This document shows, piece by piece, positions 37,756 through 45,572 of a stretch of 64,000 nucleotides of DNA. The stretch is from positions 27,721-91,720 of the forward strand of contig JBAYTZ010000015.1 of the NCBI GenBank assembly GCA_041675285.1. Direction: 5' to 3'. The stretch's first letter is position 1. Every line of letters begins with the position of its first letter. Made by a program: the position numbers and the translations under genes. The stretch comes from Candidatus Delongbacteria bacterium. Its GTDB lineage: Bacteria > CAIWAD01. The notes under the pieces were generated by a model, which was not told where the DNA came from, did not search any database, and saw only the letters and a program-made list of their open reading frames with translations.

Positions 37756-40035
37756 ATGTCACGCTTGCTGTACTTCGTGGTGTCCCTGGCCCTGAGTGCG
37801 CTGACCGCCCGGGCGCAGATTGATGTGGTGCAGGTGGGAACCAGCCGCTACGACTACCAACACAATGGCTCCTACGGCAAGATGATCGCCGTCTCCAGCG
37901 ACAGCGTCGCCCACGGGGCCTTCATGGGGGGCCCCAGCAATACTACCGGGCGCCGCGTGCTGGCCTGGTGCGTGAACCCGGATCTCGAGCTGCCTGCGCC
38001 GGCCGCCAACATCACGGACATGCGCGCCGGATACGTCACTTGTGCGGCCACCAGCGCGGAACCCAGGAACGGACAGCCGGGCAACTCCACCGTGGTGGGT
38101 TTCCACACCTCAGCAAGTGGGATCGGCTCCTGGTTCGGTACGGACTTCGCCGGCTGCACCATGGCCTTCAACCTGCTCTCCAACAACGAGCACACCGACA
38201 TCCTGTGGCCGCACATCGCCGTGGACTACCAGGACAAGCTGCACATGGTCTGCAGCGGCGGGTCTAATGAACCCATCCAAGACCACGTGTTCTACAACAG
38301 CAGCAGCAGCGGCACGGAGTGGGACGGCTTGTATCAGACGGTCACGACCCAAGGCGACCAGCTGACCGGGATCGTCACGGCCGCCAAGCAGGCGCCGGGA
38401 GCCGCGCTGCTCTACACGGCCGATTCCCCGTGCGCGCCGGGCCTAAGCGATTTGTACTGCTACGAGGCCCGGGACGAGCAAAATGACCTGCGCGCCCGGA
38501 TGGACCAGGGCCCGCCCCTCAACCTCACGCAGACGAATTGCGTGGATTCCCCCCTGCCCTTCCGCTTCGGCGTCGCGCCCTGGGCCGACGTGGACGCGAT
38601 CTACGATTCCCGTGAAGAGCCCCATCTGCTGGTGGCCTGGACCACGCCCCTCCAGGTGCAGGACACCCTGCTCTATGAGGATGACGAGGGTCTGGTCAGC
38701 TTGCCGCTGCCCCGCCAGGATATCTGGCGCAGCGCCATCTGGTTCCAGGACGTCACGGCGGGCATCCGCAGCCGCCTCGCGGGCTGGCTGAGCTATGACG
38801 ACGAGAGTGGCCTGCCGGCGGACGAGGCGCAGATCGGCCAGTACCGCTGCGCGAAGGACCGCGTGCAACTGGCCCACGATCCAGCCACCGGCTATCTCTA
38901 CGCCCTCTGGAATCAATACTCCAGCGCCGATCTGGCCGAGCCGGTTGTGGCTGGTTCGCGCTTCGCCAACGGCGAGCTCTACATGGCCTGCTCGGCGGAC
39001 GGCGGGCAGAGCTGGGGCCCGCGCGTGAACATCAGTGATACGCCCACTCCCGGCTGTACGTCCCCGAGCTGCCAGAGCGAGAACTTCGCCTCATTGGCGG
39101 AAACGGTGATGGGCGGGTATCTGCACCTGACCTACCTGCTGGACCTCTTCCCCGGGTCTTCCATCAACGGCTTCGAACCGGAGACCGAGAACCCCTACCT
39201 CTACGGTCGCATTCCGGTCAGCGCCGTGCCGCCGCCCGCGGGCGAGGCCTGGGATGCCGCCGGCCACCTCGGGCTGGGCAGCTACCGCCGGCCCTGGCAC
39301 TTCACCGGCGGTCATCCCGCGGCCGTCCGGGCCATCGACCGGGTGGAGATCTTCAACGAGGGCGGGCAGGAGCGGCTGCTGGAGGCGCTGATCCTGTGTC
39401 ACGACAGCCTGGACGTGTTCGACGGCCCCATGCCCGACTACTCGGTGGGCTGGGACGTGATGCAGGGGGATCCCGTCGAGCCCGGGCCGTGGATCCACAA
39501 CCCGGCGGGACGCACGGACTGGGACGGTCGCTTGCCAGCCCAGCGCCGCGTGCTGCTGCATCTGTCCGTGGCGCACGAGCAGCTGCCGATCCGCGAGCAG
39601 GCCTTCCGCTTCCTCTTCGACGACGGCACGGAGCGCGTCTACCGCTACGTCTACGAAGGACCGGCCGGTGAAGGCTCGCTGGTGGAGACCATCGAGCTGG
39701 ACCAGCTGGCTGGGTACGAGGCGGACACTTTGTATCACCAGGAGGAGGTGGACCTGCCGCCGGCGGCACCCGCCCGCTTCACGCTGCTGGCCGCCGCGCC
39801 CAATCCCTTCAACCCGGCGACCCTGCTCGATTTCACGCTCAGCGCGCCCGGCGCCGCGCGGCTGACCGTCTACAACCTGCGGGGCGAACGCGTGGCCCTA
39901 TTGGCCGACGGGCCGCGGGCCGCGGGCCGGCATCGCATTCGGTTCGATGGCGACGGGTTGGCCAGCGGCCTCTACCTGGCCGTGCTGGAGGCGGAGGGGC
40001 GGCGCGCGACGCTCAAGCTGCTGCTGGCGAAGTAA
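37756..40035 (+). CDS. Secreted beta-propeller protein with sorting domain, paralog of 33346
   Basis: 759 residues, GAGGAGG box at 37744-37750. Signal peptide ends ALTARA. The body repeats the paralog block by block: VGTSRYDYQHNGSYGKMIA, TGRRVLAWCV, SASGIGSWFGTDFAGCTMAF, ILWPHIAVDYQDK, and the Asp box CSADGGQSWGP. The end is the sorting domain (AAAPNPFNPATLLDF, VYNLRGERVAL, ASGLYLAVLEAEG). Compared with the paralog it lacks a roughly 45-residue N-terminal spacer, and its sorting domain has diverged more than its propeller. Confidence 0.82.
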   Translation: MSRLLYFVVSLALSALTARAQIDVVQVGTSRYDYQHNGSYGKMIAVSSDSVAHGAFMGGPSNTTGRRVLAWCVNPDLELPAPAANITDMRAGYVTCAATSAEPRNGQPGNSTVVGFHTSASGIGSWFGTDFAGCTMAFNLLSNNEHTDILWPHIAVDYQDKLHMVCSGGSNEPIQDHVFYNSSSSGTEWDGLYQTVTTQGDQLTGIVTAAKQAPGAALLYTADSPCAPGLSDLYCYEARDEQNDLRARMDQGPPLNLTQTNCVDSPLPFRFGVAPWADVDAIYDSREEPHLLVAWTTPLQVQDTLLYEDDEGLVSLPLPRQDIWRSAIWFQDVTAGIRSRLAGWLSYDDESGLPADEAQIGQYRCAKDRVQLAHDPATGYLYALWNQYSSADLAEPVVAGSRFANGELYMACSADGGQSWGPRVNISDTPTPGCTSPSCQSENFASLAETVMGGYLHLTYLLDLFPGSSINGFEPETENPYLYGRIPVSAVPPPAGEAWDAAGHLGLGSYRRPWHFTGGHPAAVRAIDRVEIFNEGGQERLLEALILCHDSLDVFDGPMPDYSVGWDVMQGDPVEPGPWIHNPAGRTDWDGRLPAQRRVLLHLSVAHEQLPIREQAFRFLFDDGTERVYRYVYEGPAGEGSLVETIELDQLAGYEADTLYHQEEVDLPPAAPARFTLLAAAPNPFNPATLLDFTLSAPGAARLTVYNLRGERVALLADGPRAAGRHRIRFDGDGLASGLYLAVLEAEGRRATLKLLLAK

Positions 40036-40055
40036 ATCCTGTTGGACTTCCCATG

Positions 40056-40088
40056 AAAAGCCCCCGGCGGATTCCGTCGGGGGCTTTT
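40056..40088. terminator. Bidirectional intrinsic terminator
   Basis: AAAAGCCCCCGGCGGA pairs with the following CCGTCGGGGGCTTTT (one G-T step). Both arms end in A/T runs, so it can stop transcription from the propeller gene and from ssb, which converge here. Confidence 0.88.
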
Positions 40089-40120
40089 GTGTCACAAGGG
40101 TGGGCGGGACGCCACGACTC

Positions 40121-40573
40121 TCAGAAGGGCAGGTCGTCGTCCGCCGCGATCTCGTCGTCCACGTGCTTGCGCACGTTGCTCTCGATGCTGCCGCCGCTGC
40201 TGCCGGATTCCGCCGGCTCGTAACTGCGGCCGCCCTCACCCCGGTCGGAGCGGCTGTCCAGCATCTGGAAGTTGTCGCCCAGGATCTCCGTGGTGTAGAC
40301 CTTCTGGCCTTCCTTGTTGTCGTAGCTGTCGTAGTGGATCTTCCCTTCCAGGTAGATCAGCGAGCCCTTGCGCAGAAAGTCGCGGGCCACCTCCGCCTGG
40401 CGGCGGAAGAAGACGATGCGATGCCACTCGGTCTTCGAGGTCAGCTCTCCGCTGTCGCTGCGACGCTTCTCGTCCGTCGCCAGGGAGAACCGGGCCACGG
40501 CCATGCCGGTGGGCGTGGTGCGGAAGTCGGGATCCTTCCCCAGCCGCCCGATCAGCATGATCTTGTTCAACAT
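40121..40573 (-). CDS. ssb: Single-stranded DNA-binding protein
   Basis: 150 residues from the ATG at 40573, with GGAGGT nine bases upstream. The OB fold occupies residues 1-105 (MLNKIMLIGRLGKDPDFR, then TEWHRIVFFRRQAEVARDFL, then GSLIYLEGKIHYD). A Ser/Gly-rich linker leads to the acidic tip DDDLPF that recruits replication and repair partners. It is monocistronic here, with a 227-bp leader gap holding two hairpins. Confidence 0.95.
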   Translation of the reverse strand: MLNKIMLIGRLGKDPDFRTTPTGMAVARFSLATDEKRRSDSGELTSKTEWHRIVFFRRQAEVARDFLRKGSLIYLEGKIHYDSYDNKEGQKVYTTEILGDNFQMLDSRSDRGEGGRSYEPAESGSSGGSIESNVRKHVDDEIAADDDLPF

Positions 40574-40619
40574 GATGCACCTCCAACGATGATGACTTGC
40601 GGTGGACATCCGCCTCGCC

Positions 40620-40691
40620 GGGCGGGCAGATGTGTCTGTTGCCCGCCCAACGCGGGGCTGGCGGCGACGGTTTCCGGCTTCGTGCCGGAAA
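40620..40691. promoter_or_regulatory. Two perfect hairpins in the ssb upstream gap
   Basis: GGGCGGGCA (40620-40628) pairs with TGCCCGCCC (40640-40648), and TTTCCGGC (40671-40678) pairs with GCCGGAAA (40684-40691). They lie between the methyltransferase stop (40801) and ssb. Neither has a clear T tract, so they may be transcript-end or processing structures rather than strong terminators. Confidence 0.45.
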
Positions 40692-40800
40692 ACGGCCGGG
40701 GATGATTTCGCGTCCAGGCTCCCGATCGCCCGGGCGCGACCGGACGGGATTGCGGGAATCCTGTCCACTGGCAAGAACATAAGGAACGGCTGGCCGTCGG

Positions 40801-41547
40801 CTATTCCGGCCGTCGGCCCCAGCGCAGAAAGAGGGGCCAGCGCACCGGACGCACCTCGTCCAGGGACCAGAACTGGGCCAGCCCGCGGGCGAACCCGGCC
40901 AGCGGATCCGGGCCGCCGGCTTGCCGGGCGCGGGTCAGCGCCGACCAGGTGCCCAGATAGCCCAGGAACTGCGCGGCACTCAGCTCGGCCTGCAGGCCCA
41001 GCTCGGGAGCCGGCAGTTCCGGGTAGGGAAAGGCCAGGCTGCGATAGCCCGCGTCGATGTGCCGGCGCTCGGGCGGCCACCACGGATCCAGCGCCTTGTA
41101 GAATTCCCGCGTCAGCCGGTCCACCTCCGCATCCACTTGGGACAGACCATACGCCCAGAGGGCCAAGAGGCCGCCGGGCCGCAACACGCGCGCGACCTCG
41201 GCGTGGAAGCGCGAGGCATCGAACCAATGGGCGGCCTGGGCCGCGCAGACCAGATCGGCGGACTGGTCCTGCAACCCGGACTCATCCTCGCGGCCCCGGG
41301 CGAAGGTGACCCGCGGGTGCGGCGTGGCGTGACGCAACTGTTCGGCGCTGGCATCGGTGGCCCGCACCTCGTCGAAGCAGGTCGCCAGCTGCCCGGCGGC
41401 CTGGCCGCTGCCCGTGCCCACGTCCCAGGCCAGCCGCGTGTGACGGCAGTGCGCGGCGAGCAGCTGGAACAGCTCGTCCGGATAGCCGGGGCGATAGATC
41501 GCATAGTCCGCGGCCCGCCCGGAGAAGTGATCGGCGAACCCGCTCAC
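40801..41547 (-). CDS. Class I SAM-dependent methyltransferase
   Basis: 248 residues from a GTG at 41547 that overlaps the upstream stop in GTGA. FADHFSGRAADYAIYRPGYP opens the fold, AWDVGTGSGQAAGQL is the AdoMet motif I, DLVCAAQAAHWFD and VLRPGGLLALWAYG follow. This is the UbiE/TrmA-like Methyltransf_11 type common for small molecules; the substrate is unknown. It is the last of three overlapping minus-strand genes. Confidence 0.85.
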   Translation of the reverse strand: MSGFADHFSGRAADYAIYRPGYPDELFQLLAAHCRHTRLAWDVGTGSGQAAGQLATCFDEVRATDASAEQLRHATPHPRVTFARGREDESGLQDQSADLVCAAQAAHWFDASRFHAEVARVLRPGGLLALWAYGLSQVDAEVDRLTREFYKALDPWWPPERRHIDAGYRSLAFPYPELPAPELGLQAELSAAQFLGYLGTWSALTRARQAGGPDPLAGFARGLAQFWSLDEVRPVRWPLFLRWGRRPE

Positions 41548-41978
41548 GCCGCCGGCTCGCGCAGCCAGTCCCAGCGCTTCTCCAGCGTGCGGCAGAACCA
41601 CACCGCCAGCAGCAGGCCCAGCAGGTCGGCCACCCAGTCCCAGACGCTGCAACTGCGCCCCACCACCAGCTGGTGGAGTTCGTCGCTCACCGCCCAGAGG
41701 GCTCCGGGCAGCACGACGCCCAGCAGATAGGCCTTGAGCGGGCTGTGCAGGCGCGTTCGCAGGTCCACGAGGCCGTGCCGCCGGCCGGCCACCCAGATGG
41801 CGATGCCCAGGCACGTGTACTCCAGCACGTGCAGCAGCTTGTCATAGCTGAAGATCCGCAGGTCGGGAAAGCTGTCCGGCGGAATGGAACTGCCCAGCCA
41901 GACCACCGCCAGCGCGAATGCGAGGACGATCAGATCCACCCAGCGCGGCAGCCGGCTGTAGAGGACGAACGGGTTCAT
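41544..41978 (-). CDS. VanZ-like membrane protein
   Basis: 144 residues with four hydrophobic helices. The pattern SSIPPDSFPDLRIFSYDKLL, HVLEYTCLGIAIW, and AVSDELHQLVVGRSCSVWDW matches the VanZ-like family (the D/E-H-Q-x-x-V/P block is its core). The function of chromosomal VanZ-like proteins is mostly unknown. Overlaps by four bases at both ends with its neighbours. Confidence 0.82.
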   Translation of the reverse strand: MNPFVLYSRLPRWVDLIVLAFALAVVWLGSSIPPDSFPDLRIFSYDKLLHVLEYTCLGIAIWVAGRRHGLVDLRTRLHSPLKAYLLGVVLPGALWAVSDELHQLVVGRSCSVWDWVADLLGLLLAVWFCRTLEKRWDWLREPAA

Positions 41979-43600
41979 GCCTGCGGGCCGCCGTCGTCCT
42001 TGTGCTCGTGACTGCAGCCGCAGGAGTCCCCGCACCCGCCCGAGCCGGATCCGTGGTGGGCGTGTCCGTGGCCGCCGCCCTCCAGGCTGCGCAGCGCCAG
42101 CGGGATGAAGCGCAGCAAGTCCGGTGCGATGACGCCGTGGGCCCCCAGGGCCTCGGCGGCCAGATCGCCGCACAGGCCATGCAGGTCGCAGGCCAGCAGC
42201 GCGGCCTGATCCAGGTCCAGCCCCTGGACGGCCAGTCCGGCGATCATCCCGGTGAGCACGTCGCCCGCCCCGCCGGTGGCCAGGGCGTCGTTGCCGGTGC
42301 GGTTCAACAGCACCTCGCCGGCGCTGGAGAGGATCGCGCTGGGAGCGCCCTTGAGCACGACGGTGAGTTCGTGCTGCGTCGCCAGTTCCAGGGCGGACAG
42401 CAGGCGCTGGCTCGGCAGGGCCAGGGGATCGCCGCCGGTGAGCCGGTCGAATTCCGCGGCGTGGGGCGTGAGACAGAGATCAGCCTCGCGCTCGGCCAAC
42501 AGCTCCAGCTTGCCGCGGAAGGCGTCCAGGCCGTCGGCATCCAGCACCACAGGCACGGGGGATTGGCAGACCAACTCGCGCACCAGCGTGCGGGTCTCCT
42601 CCGAGCGGCCCAGGCCGGGACCCACCACGAGGATGTCCGCCCACTCCAGGGCTTTCAGCAGGCGCTCCAGGCGCTTCTTGCCGGACTCGGCCGGCAGGGG
42701 CAGGGTCAGCACCTCGGGCATGTGGCCGGCGATCTGGCGGATCACCTCCTCGTCGCTGGCCAGCCGGGCCAGCCCGGCACCGCAGCGCAGCACGGCCCGG
42801 GAGCAGAGCAGGGCCGCGCCCGCCATGCCCGGCGAGCCCGCCAGCAGCAGAACCTTGCCGAAGTCGCCCTTGTGGCCGCTGGGCGCGCGGGGCGGAATCA
42901 GCGCGGCGAGTTCGTGCTCCTCGGCGCGGGCCCAGGGCTCGCCCTCGAGCAGCTGGTCCACGCTGTAGCCGATGTCCACCACCGTCAGCTCGCCGGCGAA
43001 ATCCCGTCCGGGCGGCAGCAGCAGTCCGCGCTTGGGCGCGGCCATGGTCAACGTGGCCTCGGCCTGGATCACCACGCCGGGTACTTCGCCCGTGTCGGCG
43101 TTCACGCCGGAGGGCACGTCGATGGACCAGACGGGCACGTGGCCGTCGGAGATGGCGGCGATCAGGCGCTGGATGACGCCCCGGGGAGCGCCCGTTGCGC
43201 CGGTGCCCAGCAGGGCGTCGACGATCAGGTCCGTGTCCCGCAGGTCGGGCAAGTCGCCTTCCGGTTCCAAATCGATGATTTGCAGCTCCATGCGCTCCAC
43301 CACGCCGCGCATCACGGCGGCGTCGCCGCTCAAAAGCGCGCCGGGCACGGCGGCCAGCACCAGCACGTCAATCCCGGCGTTGGCCAGGCAGCGCGCGATG
43401 ACGTAGCCGTCGCCACCGTTGTTGCCGCCGCCGCAGCAGATGGTCACCTGGCTGCCGCCCTCGTGCTCCAGGTGGTCCAGGATGGCCTCGGCACAACCGC
43501 GGCCGGCGTTTTCCATCAGGCAGATGGACGGCAGGCCCAGCTCCTCGCTGGCGCGGCGGTCCAAGTCGCGCATCTCCTCAAGGGAGAGGATCCATTGCAT
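41975..43600 (-). CDS. nnrD: Bifunctional NAD(P)HX epimerase/dehydratase with His/Cys-rich tail
   Basis: 541 residues from the ATG at 43600 (AGGAA upstream). The epimerase half (1-215) has LMENAGRGCAEAI, GGGNNGGDGYVIARCL and SIDVPSGVNADTG. The dehydratase half (about 230-510) has GDFGKVLLLAGSPGMAGAALL, VLDADGLDAF and ATGGAGDVLTGMIAG. It repairs hydrated NADH/NADPH. After residue 510 comes a tail unlike the family: GGGHGHAHHGSGSGGCGDSC then GCSHEHK, with six His and three Cys in about 27 residues, resembling the Ni/Co/Zn-binding tails of metallochaperones. Confidence 0.92.
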   Translation of the reverse strand: MQWILSLEEMRDLDRRASEELGLPSICLMENAGRGCAEAILDHLEHEGGSQVTICCGGGNNGGDGYVIARCLANAGIDVLVLAAVPGALLSGDAAVMRGVVERMELQIIDLEPEGDLPDLRDTDLIVDALLGTGATGAPRGVIQRLIAAISDGHVPVWSIDVPSGVNADTGEVPGVVIQAEATLTMAAPKRGLLLPPGRDFAGELTVVDIGYSVDQLLEGEPWARAEEHELAALIPPRAPSGHKGDFGKVLLLAGSPGMAGAALLCSRAVLRCGAGLARLASDEEVIRQIAGHMPEVLTLPLPAESGKKRLERLLKALEWADILVVGPGLGRSEETRTLVRELVCQSPVPVVLDADGLDAFRGKLELLAEREADLCLTPHAAEFDRLTGGDPLALPSQRLLSALELATQHELTVVLKGAPSAILSSAGEVLLNRTGNDALATGGAGDVLTGMIAGLAVQGLDLDQAALLACDLHGLCGDLAAEALGAHGVIAPDLLRFIPLALRSLEGGGHGHAHHGSGSGGCGDSCGCSHEHKDDGGPQA

Positions 43601-43645
43601 CACAGTTCCTTTCGGTGTGTGCGGCACCGAATGCCGCTCGTTGTC

Positions 43646-43920
43646 GACCCCTTCCCCCTGCAAGGGGGAAGGTTGGGATGGGGGTTTTCCGCGTCCCAGT
43701 CACCTGCCGGTTGCCTTTGTTTTCCACCTTTCTGCTGGCGCCAGAAAGGTGGAGCCAAAGAGGCGCTTTTTCTCAGCGGCCAGAGTCAGGCCACCTCGCG
43801 GTGGCCTTCCGCTGGCCGGCGCTTGGGCTTCCTGCAACCGCGTAGGTGGTTCCGCACGGCCGGTCAGGCCTGACGGCGTCACCACCTGGTTCTGGTTCAG
43901 GCCTGACGGCCTTCACCTCA
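43646..43920. repeat. Intergenic direct repeat, copy 1
   Basis: About 275 bp, repeated at 43947-44206. It opens with a CCTTCCCCC/GGGGGAAGG hairpin (43650-43672), then holds an 11-bp perfect stem CCACCTTTCTG/CAGAAAGGTGG (43724-43752) around CTGGCGC, and a GGCCACC/GGTGGCC hairpin. A 58-bp core around the second hairpin is identical in both copies. No coding potential seen. Confidence 0.85.
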
Positions 43921-43946
43921 CGCGATCCTGTCAACTCCGCTGGAGC

Positions 43947-44206
43947 GACCCCTTCCCCCGCGAAGTGGGGGAAGGGCGGGATGGGGGGTTCCCGCGTCCC
44001 AGTCACCTGCCGGGTTGCCTTGTTTTCCACCTTTCTGCTGGCGCCAGAAAGGTGGAGCCAAAGAGGCGCTTTTTCTCAACCGCCAGAGTCAGGCCACCTC
44101 CCGGTGGCCTTCCGCTGGCGGCAGCGGCTCCTTCCTGTCTCCAGGTAGTTGGTTCGCGCTGCGCGCTTCACCCAGGTTCTGGTTCAGCCCTGCGGGCTTC
44201 ACCTCA
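43947..44206. repeat. Intergenic direct repeat, copy 2
   Basis: Second copy, about 301 bp after the first at its start. Same hairpins at 43951-43975 and 44027-44055. The ends have diverged (recurring phrase GGTTCTGGTTCAG). The stretch 43601-44399 contains only repeats. Confidence 0.85.
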
Positions 44207-44239
44207 CTTGACCATTGACTCCTACTGTCTCACGATCTC

Positions 44240-44266
44240 ACTGTGACTCTGTGCCTCTGTGTTGAA
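44240..44266 (-). repeat. CACAGAG-type dispersed repeat
   Basis: On the minus strand this reads TTCAACACAGAGGCACAGAG then TCACAGT, a short-period CACAGAG element. Related copies are at 44368-44393 (minus) and 60271-60300 (plus). Confidence 0.7.
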
Positions 44267-44367
44267 GAGCCACATGTACCACCCCTGCATCCGCTTCGAG
44301 CCTTCGAGTCTTCGTGCGCACGCAAATGATGGAGCTCCACTTCCAACCGAGGCAAGTCCGTTATGAA

Positions 44368-44393
44368 TTCTGTGCCTCTGTGACTCTGTGGTT
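44368..44393 (-). repeat. CACAGAG-type dispersed repeat
   Basis: Minus-strand reading AACCACAGAGTCACAGAGGC then ACAGAA. It lies directly downstream of the AcpS-like stop and 102 bases from the neighbouring copy. Confidence 0.7.
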
Positions 44394-44399
44394 GGGTTT

Positions 44400-44765
44400 T
44401 CACCCAGCCGAGATTCGCTCCACCACCAGCAGCGCGGCGGCGTGGTGGCGGCTGTGGCTCAGGGACAGGTGCAGGCGGCAGTCCCTTGGCAGCGTGCCTG
44501 CCGGCAGCCGGACCTGCGGCGGAGCGCTGGGCGCGTCGGCGTCGGCGCTGGCGCCGGGGGGCAGGATTTCAATGTGCGCCGGCTGCAGCTCCGGCAGCCA
44601 CTCACGCAGCAGGTCCTTGGCCAGACGGCGCGCCGTGCGCGAGCCCGCCGGATGTCCCGCGCGCCCAAGGTAGCGCTCCTCCCCCGGGCTGAACCCAGCG
44701 GCGGGTGCGGGCGGGTCGTCCAGGGGAGCCAGCCGGAAGGCCTGATGCACGATCAACCGGTCCAC
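44400..44765 (-). CDS. AcpS-like 4'-phosphopantetheinyl transferase, divergent
   Basis: 121 residues from a GTG at 44765 that overlaps the HAD stop by 13 bases. FSPGEERYL, RTARRLAKDLLREWL and the closing LHLSLSHSRHHAAALLVVE match the AcpS order. The usual N-terminal G-x-D Mg ligand is missing (the start reads LIVHQAFRL), and the central K-E pair is K-D. It could be a working variant, a specialised transferase or a decaying gene. AcpS loads phosphopantetheine on acyl carrier proteins. Confidence 0.65.
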   Translation of the reverse strand: MDRLIVHQAFRLAPLDDPPAPAAGFSPGEERYLGRAGHPAGSRTARRLAKDLLREWLPELQPAHIEILPPGASADADAPSAPPQVRLPAGTLPRDCRLHLSLSHSRHHAAALLVVERISAG

Positions 44766-45460
44766 CCCGGATGCCAGCCCTCGTTCAAGCCCTCGAGGAT
44801 CGGGATCAGCTCATCCACGCTGTGCAGCAGGAAATCCGCCCCGCTGTCCTCCGTGTCGAAATCCGAGCCGTAGAGCGCCAGAGCCGTGCGGATGTGCAGG
44901 TTGCGCGCGCCCTGGATGTCGCGGTCCGGCCAGTCCCCCACCATCAGCACCTGGTCGTGGTTCAGGTCCAGCACCTCGAGCATCTTGCGGAAGGGCGCCG
45001 GGTCGGGCTTCCATTTGCCCGTGTCCTCGTGGGTGATGACGTGCTGGAAGTAGTGCAGCAGGCCCAGACTGGCCAGCCGCAGCCAAGCCTGGCGGCCCGG
45101 CGCGTCGGAGAGCACGCCCAGCTTGTAGCCGCGGCGGATCAGCTCCATCAGGGTCAGCTTGACGTGCGGGTAGAGGACCATGTTGGCCTCGCGGGCCCGC
45201 CGGTAGGCCACCACGCCGGCGGCCAGCAGGCGGTGATCCAGCCGGCCCAGCTCTTCCTTGAGGAAGTGGTCCAGCACCTCCTGGTACTCGATGCCCTCGC
45301 GGTCGTAAATCTCGAAGAGGCGGGCGTAGGCCTCCTCCTCTTTCATGGACAAACCGTGATCCACCATGGCGCGCGCCGCGGCGGCCACGGCCTCGCGCTT
45401 CATCTTCATGAAATCGACCAGGGTGTTGTCCAGGTCGAAAATGACGGCCTTGATCTGCAT
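44753..45460 (-). CDS. HAD-superfamily phosphatase
   Basis: 235 residues from the ATG at 45460 with AGGAGG upstream. Motif I is IFDLDNTLVDF (D9, D11), motif II LGVLSDAPG, motif III K in HEDTGKWKPDPAPF, motif IV MVGDWPDRDIQGA. The cap is a small helical C1 type. This is the YjjG/phosphoglycolate phosphatase branch; the substrate is unknown. It leads the two-gene unit with the AcpS-like gene. Confidence 0.88.
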   Translation of the reverse strand: MQIKAVIFDLDNTLVDFMKMKREAVAAAARAMVDHGLSMKEEEAYARLFEIYDREGIEYQEVLDHFLKEELGRLDHRLLAAGVVAYRRAREANMVLYPHVKLTLMELIRRGYKLGVLSDAPGRQAWLRLASLGLLHYFQHVITHEDTGKWKPDPAPFRKMLEVLDLNHDQVLMVGDWPDRDIQGARNLHIRTALALYGSDFDTEDSGADFLLHSVDELIPILEGLNEGWHPGWTG

Positions 45461-45523
45461 GTGCGCCTCCTGCCGGCAAGATAGGACTCGGGGCGGCGGG
45501 AAGAGCGGGCGGGAGGACAAGGA

Positions 45524-45548
45524 GAGGGCTTGCGGATGGCAAGCCCTC
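45524..45548 (-). terminator. Hairpin after the PorV-like gene
   Basis: GAGGGCTTGC pairs perfectly with GCAAGCCCTC around a five-base loop. On the minus strand it follows the PorV-like stop by 25 bases. The following T run is weak. Confidence 0.55.
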
Positions 45549-45572
45549 AAACTGAAGCAGATTTAGAGGCTG

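Noticed and set aside
43646..44206. CRISPR array
   Set aside because: Only two long copies, no short regular repeats with unique spacers and no cas genes.
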